Shown here in pieces: positions 62,835 to 64,000 of a DNA stretch of 64,000 nucleotides. The DNA lies in contig JAQVNJ010000018.1 of the NCBI GenBank assembly GCA_028703175.1, forward strand, positions 1 through 64,000. Reading direction: 5' to 3'. Position 1 is the stretch's first letter; each line of letters starts with the position of its first letter. A program made the position numbers and the translations under genes. Source of the DNA: JAAYCB01 sp012744395. Lineage in GTDB: Bacteria; Planctomycetota; Planctomycetia; Pirellulales; Thermoguttaceae. Below the pieces are notes generated by a model. The model was not told where the DNA came from. It did not search any database and worked only from the letters and a program-made list of their open reading frames with translations.

Positions 62835-63713
62835 TCAATCTTCCTCTTCGGACAGGTCGGTCTCGTCGTTGTGCCGGCTCGCCCCCGACGCGGCGGCGGA
62901 ACCCGATTGCCCCAGTTCGATGGAGCGCCGTGCGGCGGCCCCGACGGCGGCCATCAAGGCGGCTCGCAGACCGCCCTGCTCGAGGGCCTGGATTCCGGCG
63001 ATCGTCGTTCCGCCCGGGCTGGTCACGCGGTCCTTCAACACGCCGGGGTGCGCGCCGGTGGCGAGGACCATTTCGGCGGCACCGGAGACGGTCTGCGCCG
63101 CCAGGAGCGTGGCGATTTTTCTCGGCAGGCCCATGCGGACCCCGCCGTCGCTGAGCGCTTCGATGATCGTATAGACAAACGCCGGCCCCGAACCCGACAG
63201 TCCGGTCACGGCGTCGATCAGCCTCTCCTCGACATGGAAGGCGATGCCGACGGCCGACAGCAGGCGTTCGACCAGTTCGGCGTCGGCCGATGTCGCCGTC
63301 GGCCCGAGGCAGAATCCGCACGCGCCCCGGCCGATCAGGCAGGGCGTATTGGGCATCACGCGGACCAGCCGGACCCGGCCGCCCAACGCGTCGTCGAGCC
63401 TGGCGATCGAGATGCCGGCCGCGATCGAGATGACGAGTCGTTCAGGAGTCGCCGCCGGGCGGATTTCCGCCAGCACCGCGGCCATCTGCTGCGGCTTGAC
63501 TGCCAGGAAGACCACGTCGCAGCGGCGGACCAGTTCGCGGTTTGTTTCGGCGACCGAGCCGCCGGTGGTCTGCGCGAAGCGCGCGGCCGCAGCGGCGTCC
63601 ACGTCGGCGGCCAACAGCCGCTGGCCGCCGACGAGTTCGGCCTTGACCAACCCTTGCCCCAAGGCCGTGGCCATCTGCCCGGCGCCGATGAATCCGATTC
63701 TTTGCTCCAGCAT
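62835..63713 (-). CDS. proC: Pyrroline-5-carboxylate reductase
   Basis: This 292-residue enzyme catalyses the last step of proline synthesis, reducing pyrroline-5-carboxylate with NAD(P)H. The N-terminal Rossmann motif is GFIGAGQMATAL, followed by FLAVKPQQM and RVMPNTPCLIGRGACG. The C-terminal dimer domain has GLSGSGPAFVY, with the substrate-binding residues, and VTSPGGTTIAGIQALE. The last 25 residues are Ser/Ala/Glu-rich and not conserved. It leads a minus-strand operon with the hypothetical gene at 62350 and the zinc-ribbon gene. Confidence 0.95.
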   Translation of the reverse strand: MLEQRIGFIGAGQMATALGQGLVKAELVGGQRLLAADVDAAAAARFAQTTGGSVAETNRELVRRCDVVFLAVKPQQMAAVLAEIRPAATPERLVISIAAGISIARLDDALGGRVRLVRVMPNTPCLIGRGACGFCLGPTATSADAELVERLLSAVGIAFHVEERLIDAVTGLSGSGPAFVYTIIEALSDGGVRMGLPRKIATLLAAQTVSGAAEMVLATGAHPGVLKDRVTSPGGTTIAGIQALEQGGLRAALMAAVGAAARRSIELGQSGSAAASGASRHNDETDLSEEED

Positions 63714-63917
63714 GAGCCGATCAACTGCGGTGGATTGGGAGGCGGCCCGGCCGGCAAAACAGAGCCCCAGCCGGATGCGACTGCCGTCATGCTAAAACAA
63801 ACACGCGAATCGTACAATGGTCTTCTCGATCGCTTGCCCGCCAGGCCGCGGAGGCGTCCGGTTGACGTGAGCCGGCCGAGGTGGCCTCGACCGCGGCGGG
63901 ACGCTATGCTGGAAAGT
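63714..63917. other. Upstream region of proC
   Basis: No gene is supported. The sequence CTAAAACAAACACGCGAATCGTACAATGG (63790-63819) is AT-richer than its surroundings and may hold the proC promoter on the minus strand, but no confident -10/-35 pair was found. Confidence 0.4.
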
Positions 63918-64000
63918 CGCCGTGCTCGGGCCGTTTTCCTGACGCGTTCCCAAGCCGGAGCTTGGGAACGAGGGGAGGGCCGCCGTGCTCGGGCCGTTTT
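63918..64000. repeat. 63-bp period direct repeat containing palindrome copy 6
   Basis: CGCCGTGCTCGGGCCGTTTT occurs at 63918-63937 and again at 63981-64000, the last base of the window. Between them lies a perfect GTTCCCAAGCCGG / AGCTTGGGAAC palindrome (63946-63969). The 63-base unit may continue beyond the right edge. Confidence 0.85.

Overview
The window looks like a piece of a Planctomycetota chromosome, probably from an uncultured lineage of the Pirellulales type. The evidence is the high GC content, the secreted formylglycine sulfatase, the DUF1571, BBP7 and DUF4838 families, the many Gfo/Idh and PQQ-propeller type exported proteins, Tat-exported enzymes, and intergenic spaces full of short palindromes. 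This assignment is inferred from gene families, not from a marker gene. No rRNA, tRNA or CRISPR array was seen.

Layout. 1-5.8 kb: the repeat-rich tail of a truncated protein, a frameshifted exported protein, a membrane histidine kinase followed by an NtrC-type regulator, and a UPF0175/DUF3368 toxin-antitoxin pair whose toxin needs two compensating frame changes. 6-13.5 kb: a sulfatase, a lone ParA ATPase, DUF4058, an NRDE protein and a rhomboid protease (convergent over a long hairpin), and FabH. 13.5-18.7 kb: oligoendopeptidase F, then a BBP7 outer-membrane protein bracketed by two near-identical 0.3 kb MITE-like elements in opposite orientation, then DUF1571. 19-23.6 kb: a same-strand series of a URO-D-like protein, a C45 acyltransferase/hydrolase, a TPR membrane protein and a ThuA-like protein.

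23.8-51 kb is the carbohydrate part. It holds a Tat-exported protein of lower GC, two identical REP-associated transposase elements, an SGNH esterase, a GH10 xylanase with an N-terminal binding module, a very unusual glycosidase-like/O-methyltransferase fusion, a DUF4838 protein, a Gfo/Idh oxidoreductase, an 1156-residue exported protein coupled to a small exported protein, a GH29 fucosidase, a LamG-GHL10 protein, a lactonase and a CE7 acetyl-xylan esterase. Several truncated genes lie among them (flavodoxin-like, GDPD, URO-D). Together these suggest growth on decorated, acetylated, fucosylated plant or algal polysaccharide; that reading is inferred from the families.

51-64 kb: repeat-rich spacers, outer-membrane and cell-surface proteins (MetA-type beta barrel, PQQ propeller, TolC), a glycine-rich RRM protein with a long leader, EfpL (the YeiP-type EF-P paralogue), and a proC-led minus-strand operon whose last gene is frameshifted. 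Short palindromes of the form GTTCCCAAGC..GCTTGGGAAC recur in the spacers. Several genes carry one-base frame changes while both halves still look coding, so indel errors in the assembly are a real possibility and are flagged where seen.
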